From contig CAJWJQ010000028.1 in the NCBI GenBank assembly GCA_913041905.1, positions 1 to 15,409 of the forward strand: a DNA stretch of 15,409 bases, given 5' to 3'. The notes below the pieces were generated by a model that was not told the origin of the DNA, did not search any database, and saw nothing but the letters and a program-made list of their open reading frames with translations. The stretch is from GCA-2718845 sp913041905. Its GTDB lineage: Bacteria; Pseudomonadota; Gammaproteobacteria; GCA-002705445; GCA-002716945. This document shows, piece by piece, positions 1-6,771 of this stretch. Positions within the stretch are counted from its first letter, which is position 1. Each line of letters starts with the position of its first letter. Both the position numbers and the translations under genes were made by a program.

Positions 1-965
1 CCAGCAACTACCCTTGTGGTGCATATTGATCCTGGGCCAATACCCACTTTAATAGCATCAGCACCAGCTTTAATTAGATCATTAGCCGCTTCTTCTGTTG
101 CTATGTTGCCAGCAATTATTTGTTGAGTTTTAAAGTTTTTCTTTAAATGCTTTAACATCTTTATAACAAGTTTTGAATGTCCATGAGCCGTGTCTATTAC
201 AATTACATCTGCTCCTTGGCTAATTAAAGCTTCTGCTCTACCAATAGACTCTTTATTTGTACCGACGGCCCCACCAACAATAAGGCTACCGCTAGAATCT
301 TTTGAGGCATTTGGATATGTAGTAGATTTTTGTATATCTTTAAAAGTTATCATGCCTTTCAATTCATACTTTTTATTAATAATAAGTATTTTTTCTATTC
401 TATTTTTTCTAAGCGCTGTTATCACTTCTTCTTTTGAGTAATCTTCATATACAGTAATAAGATTTTTCTTAGGGGTCATAATTTTAGAAATTTCAAGATT
501 AAGATTATCTACAAATCTTAAGTCTCTATTTGTGACAATTCCTACCAATTTGTTATTTTGTACAACAGGTACTCCAGAAATTTTATATTTTTTAGTGATG
601 TCATATATCTCTTTCACAGACATAGATGGACTAGCTGTAACTGGATCATTTATAACTCCGCTCTCGTGTTTTTTTACAAATTTAATTTGACGCGCTTGTT
701 CTTCAATTGTCATATTTTTATGTATTATTCCTATACCTCCTTCACTAGCAAGGGATATTGCCATTTCAGATTCGGTTACTGTATCCATTGCTGCTGACAA
801 TATTGGTATTTTTAATTTTATTGAGTTAGTCAGCTTAGTTGATAAACTTACATCTGTCGGTAATATTTCAGAATACTGTGGGACTAATAGGACATCGTCA
901 AAGGCTATACCCTCATGAACAGGGTTTGGTGTTTTACTTCTGCTATATTTTTTCGAAGTTACCAT
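1..965 (-). CDS. guaB: IMP dehydrogenase GuaB (3'-truncated by window edge)
   Basis: GuaB oxidises IMP to XMP with NAD+, the committed step of GTP synthesis, in the cytoplasm. I read 321 codons on the minus strand from ATG at 963-965, open to the window edge. The N-terminal TIM-barrel part has FDDVLLVPQYS (residues 22-32) and LSAAMDTVTE (56-65). A tandem CBS (Bateman) insert covers about residues 100-213, followed by GGAVG (231-235), the substrate-site stretch IDTAHGHS (257-264) and AGNIAT (285-290). The catalytic loop GPGSICTT is at 310-317 with the nucleophile Cys315 (Cys305 in E. coli). The flap and C-terminus lie outside the window. The N-terminus is about ten residues longer than the E. 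coli protein; I see no later Met before the conserved core. It is divergent from xseA across 48 bp, as in E. coli. No Shine-Dalgarno sequence precedes the ATG. Confidence 0.97.
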   Translation of the reverse strand, partial: MVTSKKYSRSKTPNPVHEGIAFDDVLLVPQYSEILPTDVSLSTKLTNSIKLKIPILSAAMDTVTESEMAISLASEGGIGIIHKNMTIEEQARQIKFVKKHESGVINDPVTASPSMSVKEIYDITKKYKISGVPVVQNNKLVGIVTNRDLRFVDNLNLEISKIMTPKKNLITVYEDYSKEEVITALRKNRIEKILIINKKYELKGMITFKDIQKSTTYPNASKDSSGSLIVGGAVGTNKESIGRAEALISQGADVIVIDTAHGHSKLVIKMLKHLKKNFKTQQIIAGNIATEEAANDLIKAGADAIKVGIGPGSICTTRVVA

Positions 966-970
966 TCTAT

Positions 971-976
971 ATTATA
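971..976 (-). promoter_or_regulatory. Possible -10 box of guaB
   Basis: A perfect TATAAT lies on the minus strand only five bases before the guaB ATG. No convincing -35 is seen 16-18 bp upstream. If used, transcription would begin at or next to the start codon, giving a leaderless or nearly leaderless guaB mRNA. In an AT-rich spacer a chance TATAAT is quite likely, so this is tentative. Confidence 0.3.
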
Positions 977-1013
977 CACATTAAAGCTATTATAGGAAAT
1001 ATATTATTCAATT

Positions 1014-2327
1014 ATGAAAATTTTTACAGTTAATGAAATTCACGATATTTTAAGAGGTTTAATCTTAAATGAGTTTCAATACCCAGTCACCGTAAAAGGA
1101 GAGATAGCTAATATAAGAATTCCTACTAGCGGACATCAATATTTTAGTCTAAGAGAGGATAATGCTAGCATTAATTGCGTTTTATTTAATGGTCAATCAG
1201 TACAAAATGTCAGAGACTTTGAATCACAAGAGGTATTAATTACAGGTAATGTTGATTTATATAAAGGGAATGGTAACTGTCAAATTAAAGTAATTGAATT
1301 AGCTGAGTATGGCGAGGGAGCACTTAAGAAAGCTATAGAAAAAACTAGAAAAAAATTAGAAGGGGAGGGGTTATTTGAAAATAGTAGACGATTGCCAGAA
1401 TTTCCAAGAAGCATAAGCATAGTTACTTCTCCTGATAGTCATGCATTACGTGATGTTTGCTCTAAACTGAAAGAAAGATACCCATTAACAGAAATTATAA
1501 TCTACCCATGTCTAGTTCAAGGAAAAGAAGCCTCAACTAGTATTATTAAACAAATAGAAAAATGCAATAACGACGACCTAACAGATCTTATAATGTTAAT
1601 CAGGGGTGGTGGATCACTTGAAGATTTAATGCCTTTTAATGATGAATTATTGGCAAGATGTATTTATGAATCTAAGCTGCCAGTTGTTACTGGTATTGGG
1701 CATCAACCGGATATAACCATTGCAGATTATGTTGCTGATATATCTATGGAAACTCCTACAGCCGCTGCTGTGCATATTAGCCCAGATAAATTTGAATTAA
1801 TTCAAAAAATAGATGATATAGAAAATCACATAAAAAACTATATAAGTTTTAAGATGAATAACCTTAAGAGTAATTTTCTAGAAAACAAGAATAAATTAAA
1901 AAGCTGTAACCCAGAATCTGTAATAAATGGAATGTTTATAAATTTAAGCAATGCAAATAATGATATTTTCAAAATAATGAGTTATAAGCTAAGAGAAATA
2001 AGCTCTTTAAATAAAATGAATAAAGTTAGGTTAAAACAAACAAACGATATTATTAAACAAGAATATTCGTCATGTTTCTCTAAACATAAATTATTTAATA
2101 ATGAATTAACTAAGAAAATCCAATCATATTTTTTGGAAAAAAAATCTATTATAAGAACAAAGACAAACGAACTTATATCGTTCAATCCTAAGAAAATACT
2201 AAAAAAAGGCTATTCTGTTATAAGAGATTCGAATAATAAAATAGTTAAGAATAAGGAAATATTTAAAAAACTCAAGGAATTCAATGTAGAATTTTACGAT
2301 GGATTAGTTAAATCAAATAAAAAATAA
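1014..2327 (+). CDS. xseA: Exodeoxyribonuclease VII large subunit XseA
   Basis: XseA is the catalytic large subunit of exonuclease VII, which with several small XseB subunits degrades single-stranded DNA from both ends during mismatch repair and damage processing. The protein is 437 residues, normal for the family. The N-terminal OB-fold covers about residues 4-98 (VKGEIANIR at 27-35, then HQYFSLRED). The catalytic domain carries TSPDSHALRD (138-147), the glycine-rich RGGGSLEDL (197-205) and GIGHQPDITIADYVAD (227-242), followed by TPTAAA (248-253). E. coli has GHETD where this protein has GHQPD. Residues about 260-400 are Lys/Asn-rich and helical, as expected for the XseB-binding coiled coil. 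It is divergent from guaB. xseB is not in the window. No Shine-Dalgarno is visible; a GGA lies about 20 bases before the ATG. Confidence 0.96.
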   Translation: MKIFTVNEIHDILRGLILNEFQYPVTVKGEIANIRIPTSGHQYFSLREDNASINCVLFNGQSVQNVRDFESQEVLITGNVDLYKGNGNCQIKVIELAEYGEGALKKAIEKTRKKLEGEGLFENSRRLPEFPRSISIVTSPDSHALRDVCSKLKERYPLTEIIIYPCLVQGKEASTSIIKQIEKCNNDDLTDLIMLIRGGGSLEDLMPFNDELLARCIYESKLPVVTGIGHQPDITIADYVADISMETPTAAAVHISPDKFELIQKIDDIENHIKNYISFKMNNLKSNFLENKNKLKSCNPESVINGMFINLSNANNDIFKIMSYKLREISSLNKMNKVRLKQTNDIIKQEYSSCFSKHKLFNNELTKKIQSYFLEKKSIIRTKTNELISFNPKKILKKGYSVIRDSNNKIVKNKEIFKKLKEFNVEFYDGLVKSNKK

Positions 2328-2398
2328 TTAATAAATAAAAAATATCTTGCCTTAAGGGTTATGTAGATGCAGAATATCAGATTAACTATAATATTTAT

Positions 2399-2827
2399 AT
2401 GAAAAACGATTTATCTAAATTTCTAAACTTCAAACCATATAAGCCCGGCAAAGGAGAAAAGTATATGGGGGCTAAACAAATTGAGCATTTTAAAAAAATA
2501 CTCTTAGAATGGAAAAACCAGTTAATGAGAGAAGCTGACAAGACAGTAGAGCATATGAAAAATGACTCGACCAAGCTTTCTGACCCTAATGATGCAGCCA
2601 CACAAGAGGAAGAATTTAGACTTGAATTAAGGACTAGGGATAGAGAAAGGAAGTTGATAATAAAAATTGATCAAGCTCTACAAAGAGTTGATGATGGTTT
2701 ATATGGGTACTGCGAAGACACCGGAGAGCCAATAGGGATAAAAAGACTAGAAGCTAGACCAATTGCTACACTTTGTATTGAAGCTCAAGAAAGACACGAA
2801 AGACTTGAGAAATCGCAAATAGATTAA
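2399..2827 (+). CDS. dksA: RNA polymerase-binding transcription factor DksA (zinc-cysteine-poor type)
   Basis: DksA enters the RNA polymerase secondary channel and, with ppGpp, tunes rRNA, tRNA and amino-acid promoters. The protein is 142 residues. A coiled coil covers about residues 27-100; its tip, SDPNDAATQEEEF (61-73), keeps the acidic pair and alanine (Asp62, Asp65, Ala67) that match Asp71, Asp74 and Ala76 of E. coli. Next come RTRDRERKL (78-86) and the globular finger, where only two of the four E. coli zinc cysteines remain: Cys105-x2-Thr108 and Cys126-x2-Ala129. This CxxT/CxxA pattern resembles Pseudomonas DksA2 and alphaproteobacterial DksA, so zinc binding is unlikely. RLEARPIATL (116-125) is well conserved. 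It lies 71 bp after xseA and 14 bp before acs, so co-transcription with acs is likely. No Shine-Dalgarno is seen. The first ATG was chosen because the residues before Met23 resemble the N-terminal segment of known DksA proteins. Confidence 0.93.
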   Translation: MKNDLSKFLNFKPYKPGKGEKYMGAKQIEHFKKILLEWKNQLMREADKTVEHMKNDSTKLSDPNDAATQEEEFRLELRTRDRERKLIIKIDQALQRVDDGLYGYCEDTGEPIGIKRLEARPIATLCIEAQERHERLEKSQID

Positions 2828-2841
2828 AATATTTATTTGAT

Positions 2842-4788
2842 ATGAAAAATATAGAGTCTAAGCTTACTGAATCAAGAAGTTACAAGCCAAGCGAATCTTT
2901 TGAGAAAAAAGCAAATATAACCAAAGAAATTCTTTTTGAGTTAAATTCTCAATATAAAAAAAATCCAGATATATTTTGGGGTGAACTAGCAAAAAAACAT
3001 ATAGATTGGATTGAAGAATTTAAAACCGTATGCTCAGGCTCGGCACCTTTTTTTAGATGGTTTGAGGAAGGAAAGTTAAACGTATCATCAAATTGCTTGG
3101 ATAGACATATTAATAAAAATAAAAAAGCAATTATTCATATTTCAGAAGATAATAATAAAACTGTAATTACTTATGATGAGCTTTATGTTTTAGTTAATAA
3201 TTTTTCACACTCATTAAAAGAACTAGGTTTGGTTAAAGGTGATAGAGTTATAATATATATGCCTACAATTCCTGAGGCAATTACAGCTATGTTAGCATGT
3301 GCAAGACTTGGGGTTATCCACTCTATTGTTTTTGCTGGCTTTTCATCTGAGTCCTTAAAAGATAGAATAAATGATTGCAATGCAAAAATTGTTATAACTG
3401 TTAATGCTTTTAAAAGAAATGGAAAAATTATAGAAGCAAAAAATACGGTAGACCATGCATTAAGTCTAGGATGCCCATCAATAGAAAAATGTATAATTTA
3501 TAAAAATATTAACGAAAACACTAAATTTAACAAAGATAAAGACTTATGGTGGCATGATATTTTGGCAAAAGAAAGTATTGTGGTTGAACCAGAGATAATG
3601 TCGTCTGAGGATTTATTATTTATTTTATATACATCTGGGTCAACTGGTAAACCAAAAGGTATTGTCCATAGTTCGGCCGGTTATCTGCTTAACTGTATAT
3701 TAACTAATAAATGGGTTTTTGATTTAAAAGATGATGATTTATTTTGGTGTACAGCCGATATAGGTTGGATAACAGGACATAGCTATGTTGTTTACGGACC
3801 CTTAGCAACTGGCTCTACTATTTTAATTTATGACGGCGCACCTACATATCCTAAAGCAGATAGATTTTGGGAAATAATAGAGGCAAATAAAGTAACAATA
3901 TTTTATACGGCACCAACAGCAATAAGAACCCTGATGAAATTAGGCGAACACTTACCTAAAAAATATAATTTAAATAGTTTGAGATTATTGGGCACAGTTG
4001 GAGAGCCAATAAACCCCAAGGCTTGGATTTGGTATCAATCAAATATTGGAGGTAAAAAATGCCCTATTGTGGATACATGGTGGCAAACAGAAACTGGAGC
4101 AAACATGATAGCTCCTATTCCTGGCGCCACACAAACAATTCCAGGAACATGCACCCATCCTCTTCCGGGCATTGATGTTGATATAGTAGATGATGATGGA
4201 AATAGCATAAATAAACGCAATCAAGGGGGAAATCTAGTTATAAGGAAGCCCTGGCCATCTATGTTAAGAGGAATATGGAATGACGAAGAAAGATATAAGC
4301 AAACATATTGGGAAAAATATAATAATAAATATTATATAACTGGAGACACAGCTAGATTAGATAATAATGGAAATATATGGATTATGGGAAGATCAGATGA
4401 TGTTGTAAACGTTTCAGGTCATAGATTAGGAACAATGGAGATTGAATCAGCTATTGTTTCGCATGAATATGTTGCAGAATCTGCCGTGGTAAGTTATCAA
4501 CATGAAATTAAAGGTGAAGCAATACACGCATTTGTTACTCTAAAAAATAACTTTACTGAATACAATAATACAGAATTTGCTAAAGAACTTAGAGAGTGGG
4601 TTAAAGAAAAAATAGGTTCTATAGCAAAACCAGAACGTATTTCATTCTCTGATAGTTTGCCTAAAACTAGGTCTGGTAAAATTATGCGGAGGTTATTAAG
4701 AAATTTAGCTAGAGGAGAAGATATTTCAGGGGATACCTCAACGCTAGAAAATGAGAATATTTTAGCACAACTTAAAAATATATTGTAA
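2842..4788 (+). CDS. acs: Acetyl-CoA synthetase (AMP-forming)
   Basis: Acs activates acetate to acetyl-CoA through an acetyl-AMP intermediate, in the cytoplasm. The length, 648 residues, matches bacterial Acs. The ANL-family motifs are in order: the P-loop-like YTSGSTGKPKG (263-273), TVGEPINPKAW (385-395), TWWQTETG (412-419) whose second Trp (about 414) closes the acyl pocket and favours acetate over longer acids, TGDTAR, the hinge region GRSDDVVNVSGHR, and the C-terminal PKTRSGKIMRR. Its catalytic Lys613 equals the lysine that is reversibly acetylated by Pat/CobB-type enzymes (Lys609 in Salmonella). The N-terminus has the usual Acs lead-in (IDWIEEF, then FFRWFEEGKLNVSSNCLDRH). It lies 14 bp after dksA and 19 bp before an MFS carrier, suggesting an acetate or monocarboxylate use operon. 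No Shine-Dalgarno is seen before the ATG. Confidence 0.98.
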   Translation: MKNIESKLTESRSYKPSESFEKKANITKEILFELNSQYKKNPDIFWGELAKKHIDWIEEFKTVCSGSAPFFRWFEEGKLNVSSNCLDRHINKNKKAIIHISEDNNKTVITYDELYVLVNNFSHSLKELGLVKGDRVIIYMPTIPEAITAMLACARLGVIHSIVFAGFSSESLKDRINDCNAKIVITVNAFKRNGKIIEAKNTVDHALSLGCPSIEKCIIYKNINENTKFNKDKDLWWHDILAKESIVVEPEIMSSEDLLFILYTSGSTGKPKGIVHSSAGYLLNCILTNKWVFDLKDDDLFWCTADIGWITGHSYVVYGPLATGSTILIYDGAPTYPKADRFWEIIEANKVTIFYTAPTAIRTLMKLGEHLPKKYNLNSLRLLGTVGEPINPKAWIWYQSNIGGKKCPIVDTWWQTETGANMIAPIPGATQTIPGTCTHPLPGIDVDIVDDDGNSINKRNQGGNLVIRKPWPSMLRGIWNDEERYKQTYWEKYNNKYYITGDTARLDNNGNIWIMGRSDDVVNVSGHRLGTMEIESAIVSHEYVAESAVVSYQHEIKGEAIHAFVTLKNNFTEYNNTEFAKELREWVKEKIGSIAKPERISFSDSLPKTRSGKIMRRLLRNLARGEDISGDTSTLENENILAQLKNIL

Positions 4789-4807
4789 GATATACTTTTG
4801 AATTATT

Positions 4808-6493
4808 ATGGAAATATTTTCTAAAAGCAACATTATTGCTAAAAGTAATTTTAATAGATGGTTAATGCCACTAATATCTATCTCCATACATTTATGCATT
4901 GGATCTGTTTATGCGTGGAGTATGTTTAATCCTGCTTTAACAAAATCCTTAGGCGTGGTTACTAGCTCAGCTGGTGACTGGAGTTTAAGTGATGTTGTTT
5001 GGATCTTTTCGGTTGCAATAGTTTTCCTTGGCTTAGCTGCCGCATTCGCAGGCAAATGGTTAGAAGAGGTTGGTCCAAGATTAGTTGGTTTTGTGGCAGC
5101 GTGTTTATGGGGTGGCGGTTTTTTAATTGGTAGTGTTGGAATTTTTACACATCAATTATGGTTAGTGTATCTAGGATACGGGGTTTTTGGAGGTTGTGGC
5201 TTAGGACTAGGCTATGTATCACCAGTTTCTACATTAATTAGATGGTTTCCAGATAGAAGGGGTATGGCTACTGGAATGGCTATAATGGGTTTTGGTGGTG
5301 GAGCTATGATTGGTGCACCTTTAATATCTTTCTTGTTAGACATTTATTATCAAGCGCCTACTTTTTTGGGAAGTATACAAAATATAGCTTTACAAACAAT
5401 AGATGGTATTAGATATGCAAACCTAAATGGTGTGCTAACAGAAGTGGTTGTTGTTGGCCAAAATGAAATTATAAATACGCTAAAACCTATTAAAGAGGGT
5501 GTCTACGTTGTTGGCAGTGGAGACACTGGAGCTGGAATGACTTTTATAACATTAGGTATCTCATATTTTATTATAATGAGCCTTGCTTCTTTTGGTTATA
5601 AAGTGCCAGCTGAAAATTGGACACCAAAAGGATGGAGTCCAGAAAAAAATATAAAAAGAAATAACTCCCCTATAACAACTAAAAACATTCATATTGATGA
5701 ATCTATAAAAACACCTCAATTTTATATGTTATGGATTGTTCTGTGTTTTAATGTTACAGCTGGAATTGGAGTATTGGGCGTAGCTAAAACTATGATGACG
5801 GAAATTTTTAGTCCAGCTCTACCTAATATTGTAGACGGCGCTTTTACAGCTACATATGTTTTAATGATAAGTGTATTTAATATGATTGGTAGATTTTTTT
5901 GGGCTAGCACGTCCGACTATATAGGCAGAAAAAACACATATCATATATTTTTTATCTTAGGTATTTTGTTATATCTATCTATACCATACACAGCCTCACA
6001 AATGAGCGTAAACCCAAATATAGTTTTATTAGTTTATTTTTATGCCGTAACAATGATTATATTTACAATGTATGGAGGAGGCTTTGCCACTATACCCGCT
6101 TATTTAGCAGATATTTTTGGAACAAAATATGTGGGAGGTATTCATGGTAGACTATTAACTGCGTGGAGCACTGCGGGAGTACTCGGACCTCTTGCAATAA
6201 CCTCTCTTAGGTCAAACTCAGTTAATAATGCGCTAATAGAGTTATCGTCAAAAGTGGATCCTGTAAAATTTAAAGAAACTTTTGGTGATGATTTAAGTAA
6301 TTTTAGTCAATTAGTATCAACTAAAACAGTAACGATATCTAAGCTTATGACAATACTTCCAGAGGGTACTATAAACCCTTCAGCTACAGTATATAACTCT
6401 ACGATGATTTTAATGGCTGTTTTACTAGCGATTGCTCTTTTTTCAAATTATTTAATAAAACCCGTTCATGAAAAACATCACATGGCTGATTAA
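4808..6493 (+). CDS. MFS transporter, oxalate/formate antiporter (OFA) family
   Basis: An inner-membrane 12-helix carrier, probably for a small carboxylate. At 561 residues it belongs to the long proteobacterial form of the OFA family (OxlT-like, TC 2.A.1.11), longer than YhjX-type members of about 400 residues. The first helix has the family signature IGSVYAWSMF. Helices 3-5 include GVFGGCGLGLGYVSPVSTL, RWFPDRRGMATG (the loop after helix 4, typical of OFA) and FGGGAMIGAP. About 70 polar residues are inserted after helix 5 and about 60 near the C-terminus (SSKVDPVKF to NPSATV), as in other long members. The second half starts near TPQFYMLWIVLC. It follows acs by 19 bp, which fits acetate, formate or another monocarboxylate as substrate; the substrate cannot be read from sequence. 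Family confidence is high and substrate confidence low. Confidence 0.9.
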   Translation: MEIFSKSNIIAKSNFNRWLMPLISISIHLCIGSVYAWSMFNPALTKSLGVVTSSAGDWSLSDVVWIFSVAIVFLGLAAAFAGKWLEEVGPRLVGFVAACLWGGGFLIGSVGIFTHQLWLVYLGYGVFGGCGLGLGYVSPVSTLIRWFPDRRGMATGMAIMGFGGGAMIGAPLISFLLDIYYQAPTFLGSIQNIALQTIDGIRYANLNGVLTEVVVVGQNEIINTLKPIKEGVYVVGSGDTGAGMTFITLGISYFIIMSLASFGYKVPAENWTPKGWSPEKNIKRNNSPITTKNIHIDESIKTPQFYMLWIVLCFNVTAGIGVLGVAKTMMTEIFSPALPNIVDGAFTATYVLMISVFNMIGRFFWASTSDYIGRKNTYHIFFILGILLYLSIPYTASQMSVNPNIVLLVYFYAVTMIIFTMYGGGFATIPAYLADIFGTKYVGGIHGRLLTAWSTAGVLGPLAITSLRSNSVNNALIELSSKVDPVKFKETFGDDLSNFSQLVSTKTVTISKLMTILPEGTINPSATVYNSTMILMAVLLAIALFSNYLIKPVHEKHHMAD

Positions 6494-6517
6494 CGTTTAG
6501 CAGCCCGTAAGATATCC

Positions 6518-6554
6518 AAAAAAAAAGGTCGAAAGGGGGTAGAATTCGACCTTT
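6518..6554 (-). terminator. Rho-independent terminator (minus strand)
   Basis: A perfect 10-bp inverted repeat, AAAGGTCGAA (6554-6545) and TTCGACCTTT (6533-6524), flanks an 11-nt loop. On the minus strand it runs into an uninterrupted run of nine T (6526-6518, the first three in the stem). The T-run is on the minus side only, so it is a standard intrinsic terminator for leftward transcription. For the rightward acs-transporter transcript, which ends 30 bases before the stem, it supplies a hairpin but no U-tract. Confidence 0.85.
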
Positions 6555-6598
6555 AGTATAAAGGGGTGGAGATACGACAGTATGTGTCAATATCTTGT
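6518..6598 (-). ncRNA. Predicted small RNA with two C-rich unpaired segments
   Basis: This predicted minus-strand transcript of about 80 nt starts near 6596-6598 and ends in the T-run at 6526-6518. Hairpin 1: AGATA (6595-6591) pairs with TATCT (6574-6570), a T-G wobble follows, and GACA (6588-6585) pairs with TGTC (6579-6576) around a 5-nt loop. An unpaired linker holds CTCCACCCCTTT (6571-6560; its first two bases lie in the hairpin). Hairpin 2 is the terminator, whose 11-nt loop holds CTACCCCCT (6542-6534). The two C-rich stretches look like copies of one YACCCC(C)TTT element and would be natural seeds for G-rich targets, much as the C/U-rich terminator loop of Helicobacter RepG works. No minus-strand gene lies upstream for the terminator to serve, which supports a free-standing RNA. 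I match it to no known family. The prediction rests on promoter, folds and terminator read by eye. Confidence 0.6.
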
Positions 6599-6603
6599 CT
6601 TTA

Positions 6604-6632
6604 ACAATAATTGAACAAAAGATTTTTGTCAA
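6604..6632 (-). promoter_or_regulatory. Sigma70-type promoter for the predicted small RNA
   Basis: On the minus strand a perfect -35 TTGACA (6632-6627) is followed by a 17-bp spacer and a -10 TATTGT (6609-6604, four of six matches). Initiation is expected at about 6596-6598, some 70-80 bases before the terminator. The -35 box coincides with one of the TGRACAAA-like motifs, and a second motif lies in the spacer, so a protein bound there should interfere with this promoter. Confidence 0.6.
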
Positions 6633-6754
6633 TGATTTATATGGACAAATTGCTACTATAACCTTAATTTATTATTTTTGTCTATAAAACTATGAACAAA
6701 TGATTGACAAATATGTATAATTTTGAGAATATAAGTACAAATAATATGGACAAA
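6612..6754. promoter_or_regulatory. Array of TGRACAAA-like motifs (candidate operators)
   Basis: Within about 145 bp a related octamer recurs: TGAACAAA (6612-6619), TTGACAAA read on the minus strand (6632-6625), TGGACAAA (6642-6649), TAGACAAA on the minus strand (6684-6677), TGAACAAA (6693-6700), TTGACAAA (6704-6711), AGTACAAA (6734-6741) and TGGACAAA (6747-6754). The 6693 and 6704 copies are direct repeats in an 11-bp register, the periodicity known for CarH operators. The first two face each other as an inverted pair over the small-RNA promoter. The array lies directly upstream of a MerR/CarH-like gene, so autoregulatory sites are the natural guess. AT-rich background makes some single matches expected by chance, but the clustering and the rare GGAC core argue for function. 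Confidence 0.5.
6693..6721 (+). promoter_or_regulatory. Putative promoter of the MerR-type regulator gene
   Basis: A perfect -10 TATAAT (6716-6721) lies 17 bp after TGAACA (6693-6698), which matches four of six bases of the -35 consensus. This gives a leader of about 44 nt before the ATG at 6772. One motif copy overlaps the -35 and another lies inside the spacer, the usual place for MerR-family binding. A rival reading takes TTGACA at 6704-6709 as the -35, but no good -10 follows it. Confidence 0.45.
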
Positions 6755-6771
6755 AAAAATAGAATTACAAA

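Noticed and set aside
190..1033. Three short plus-strand ORFs across guaB
   Set aside because: The minus-strand reading gives an uninterrupted, strongly conserved IMP dehydrogenase, so these are shadows.
2347..2392. Promoter upstream of dksA (TTGCCT with CAGAAT, or TATAAT at 2387-2392)
   Set aside because: The first has a poor -10. The second has no -35 above chance and sits seven bases from the ATG. Either is expected by chance in this AT-rich spacer.
6524..6554. Hairpin as intrinsic terminator of the acs-transporter operon
   Set aside because: On the plus strand the stem is followed by AGTATAAAGG, not by a T-run. The T-run exists only for minus-strand transcription.
6399..6632. Minus-strand ORF of 77 codons across the small RNA and the end of the carrier gene
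   Set aside because: It starts with TTG inside the -35 box of the small-RNA promoter, overlaps a well-supported gene on the other strand and its translation resembles no family.
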